A stretch of DNA of 6,576 nucleotides from Syntrophales bacterium (GTDB taxonomy: Bacteria; Desulfobacterota; Syntrophia; Syntrophales; UBA2210): positions 1 to 6,576 of the forward strand of contig JAUSPK010000151.1 of NCBI GenBank assembly GCA_030655735.1, written 5' to 3'. The stretch's first letter is position 1. Every line of letters begins with the position of its first letter. Of the stretch, positions 5,706-6,576 are shown in pieces. Position numbers and translations under genes: made by a program. Below the pieces are notes generated by a model. It saw only the letters and a list, made by a program, of their open reading frames with translations. It was not told the DNA's origin and made no database searches.

Positions 5706-6353
5706 TTAGCCCTTGAGGCTCTTCTTGATCTCCTCAACCGTGTCCTTGCTGCTGAGGGAGACGAAATTTCTGAGAAGTCCCTTCCCCTCGTAGAAGCCGA
5801 TCAGGGGGGAGGTCTTTTCGTTGTAGGTCTTGAGGCGGTTCAGTATCGCCTCCTCCGTCTCGTCGTCGCGCTGGATGACGGGGCTTCCGCACTTTGTGCA
5901 CGTCCCGTCCGCGGCGGGCGGATTGCTCTTGATATTGTATATCTCCTGACACGCGGAATTGGAGCAGGTCCTGCGCGTGGTCAGGCGGTCCAGGATGACA
6001 TCCCTCGGAACCTCGAGACTGGCCACGAAATCCAGGGCGATCCCCATCCTGGCGAGGAGTTTCTCAAGCGCTTCGGCCTGCGGGATCGTCCGCGGGAAGC
6101 CGTCGAGGAGGAATCCCTTCTTGCAGTCGTCCTCCTGGAGGCGGGCCTCCATGATCTCCATGATCAGGGAATCGGGAACCAGACCGCCGCTATCCATATA
6201 GGCCTTCGCCTTTTTGCCGAGATCGGAGCCGCTCTTTACGGCGGCGCGCAGGATATCCCCCGTCGAGATTTGCACGGACCCGTCAAGTTCTGAAAGGAGC
6301 TTGGCCACGGTGCCCTTCCCGGCCCCGGGCGCTCCTAACAATACAATCTTCAT
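5706..6353 (-). CDS. adk: Adenylate kinase, zinc-type LID
   Basis: This 215-residue protein is a full-length long-form bacterial adenylate kinase, which interconverts ATP + AMP and 2 ADP in the cytoplasm. Visible marks are the P-loop GAPGAGKGT (7-15), STGD (30-33) in the AMP site, DGFPRT (84-89), Arg123 before the LID, QRDDE (161-165) and LNRLKTY (171-177) with its arginine. The LID has four cysteines (130, 135, 152, 155), so it should bind zinc, but the first pair is CX4C where the usual form is CX2C; the second is normal CX2C. The ATG at 6353 follows a strong ribosome binding site. It is first in a two-gene unit with the helicase. In many bacteria adk sits next to secY and map in the ribosomal protein cluster; here it does not. 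Confidence 0.97.
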   Translation of the reverse strand: MKIVLLGAPGAGKGTVAKLLSELDGSVQISTGDILRAAVKSGSDLGKKAKAYMDSGGLVPDSLIMEIMEARLQEDDCKKGFLLDGFPRTIPQAEALEKLLARMGIALDFVASLEVPRDVILDRLTTRRTCSNSACQEIYNIKSNPPAADGTCTKCGSPVIQRDDETEEAILNRLKTYNEKTSPLIGFYEGKGLLRNFVSLSSKDTVEEIKKSLKG

Positions 6354-6359
6354 GATACT

Positions 6360-6367
6360 ACCTCCTT
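6360..6367 (-). promoter_or_regulatory. Ribosome binding site of adk
   Basis: On the - strand AAGGAGGT lies 6 bases before the ATG ending at 6353. It is a near-perfect Shine-Dalgarno and fixes the adk start. Confidence 0.88.
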
Positions 6368-6379
6368 GGTGATGTAAAC

Positions 6380-6401
6380 GGGTTCGTTATATAAGGAACC
6401 C
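6380..6401. promoter_or_regulatory. 22-bp near-perfect palindrome over the adk -10 box, candidate operator
   Basis: GGGTTC (6380-6385) pairs with GAACCC (6396-6401), and the inner TTATATAA (6387-6394) is itself a perfect palindrome; only the 6386/6395 pair fails, so ten of eleven pairs match. It covers the predicted -10 box and reaches to about the start site, where a bound dimer would block RNA polymerase. The regulator is unknown. Confidence 0.5.
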
Positions 6402-6414
6402 ACTACGGGGTCAA
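6386..6414 (-). promoter_or_regulatory. Sigma70-type promoter of the adk-helicase unit
   Basis: On the - strand TTGACC (6409-6414, five of six consensus bases) and TATAAC (6386-6391, five of six) are separated by exactly 17 bases. Transcription would start near 6379, giving a leader of about 25 bases before the adk start. This is the best promoter in the window. Confidence 0.72.
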
Positions 6415-6576
6415 GGGAATAGCGCCCCGGACAGGCAGGGGGAAGGATGTAGGTTGTTTTCGGTGGTGATGGGTGGACGGTGGTTACTGCTTTGTCCTTG
6501 ATGAAAGGGGTCTATTTATTCCGGGGTGGCAAAAAGCAAGACCTGACCCCGTATTCCCCTTCACAAGAAACCACCA
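6415..6576. other. Intergenic end of window, no gene seen; possible RAYT/REP-type motif
   Basis: No convincing reading frame is present. On the + strand, GCAAGACCTGACCCC (6536-6550) resembles the short motif that I recall flanking REP-associated tyrosine transposases in many proteobacteria. TGACCCCGTA (6544-6553) also occurs inverted at 6404-6413, overlapping the adk -35 box. A GGGGTC at 6518-6523 can pair with GACCCC at 6545-6550. No transposase is visible inside the window. Confidence 0.3.

Noticed and set aside
3855..6293. Two long open frames on the + strand (3855-5024 and 5028-6293) opposite the helicase and adk genes
   Set aside because: Their products are rich in Gly, Asp, Glu, Pro and Leu with no recognisable motif, and both known genes on the - strand are complete. 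They are antisense shadows.

Overview
The window comes from a Gram-negative bacterium with GC-rich coding DNA. The OmpA-type outer-membrane protein with a thrombospondin type 3 calcium repeat implies an outer membrane. The HpaB-family flavoprotein, nitroreductase-fold protein and zinc-LID adenylate kinase would fit an anaerobic or syntrophic Desulfobacterota (deltaproteobacterial) genome, but that placement is inference from protein style and not proved by the sequence.

Left part, all on the + strand: (1) the 3' end of an OmpA-family gene, entering from before base 1 and ending at 684, followed by a plausible intrinsic terminator; (2) a small membrane protein of the isoprenylcysteine carboxyl methyltransferase (ICMT/PEMT-like) fold at 871-1419; (3) a 181-base AT-richer intergenic region with a near-perfect 21-bp dyad, a second inverted repeat, a consensus -35 box and a 7-bp hairpin; (4) a 482-codon HpaB/4-hydroxybutyryl-CoA dehydratase superfamily flavoprotein at 1601-3049; (5) a 201-codon nitroreductase-family protein at 3117-3722. 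Genes 4 and 5 probably form one transcription unit, with a 13-bp hairpin between them.

Right part, on the - strand and convergent with the left part (6 bases between stop codons): adk (adenylate kinase, 5706-6353) and then a UvrD/Rep-type SF1A DNA helicase (3729-5687), 18 bases apart and in the same frame. They are read from a good sigma70-type promoter (TTGACC, 17-bp spacer, TATAAC). Its -10 box lies inside a 22-bp near-perfect palindrome. The last ~160 bases carry no gene I can support, but hold a motif of the kind often seen beside REP-associated (RAYT) transposases.

Most of the window is ordinary housekeeping. The parts worth a second look are the HpaB-family protein, which has lost all three cysteine ligands of the dehydratase iron-sulfur cluster but keeps other active-site residues; its pairing with a nitroreductase-fold flavoprotein; and the two palindromes at the promoter regions. 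No tRNA, rRNA, CRISPR array or complete mobile element was seen.
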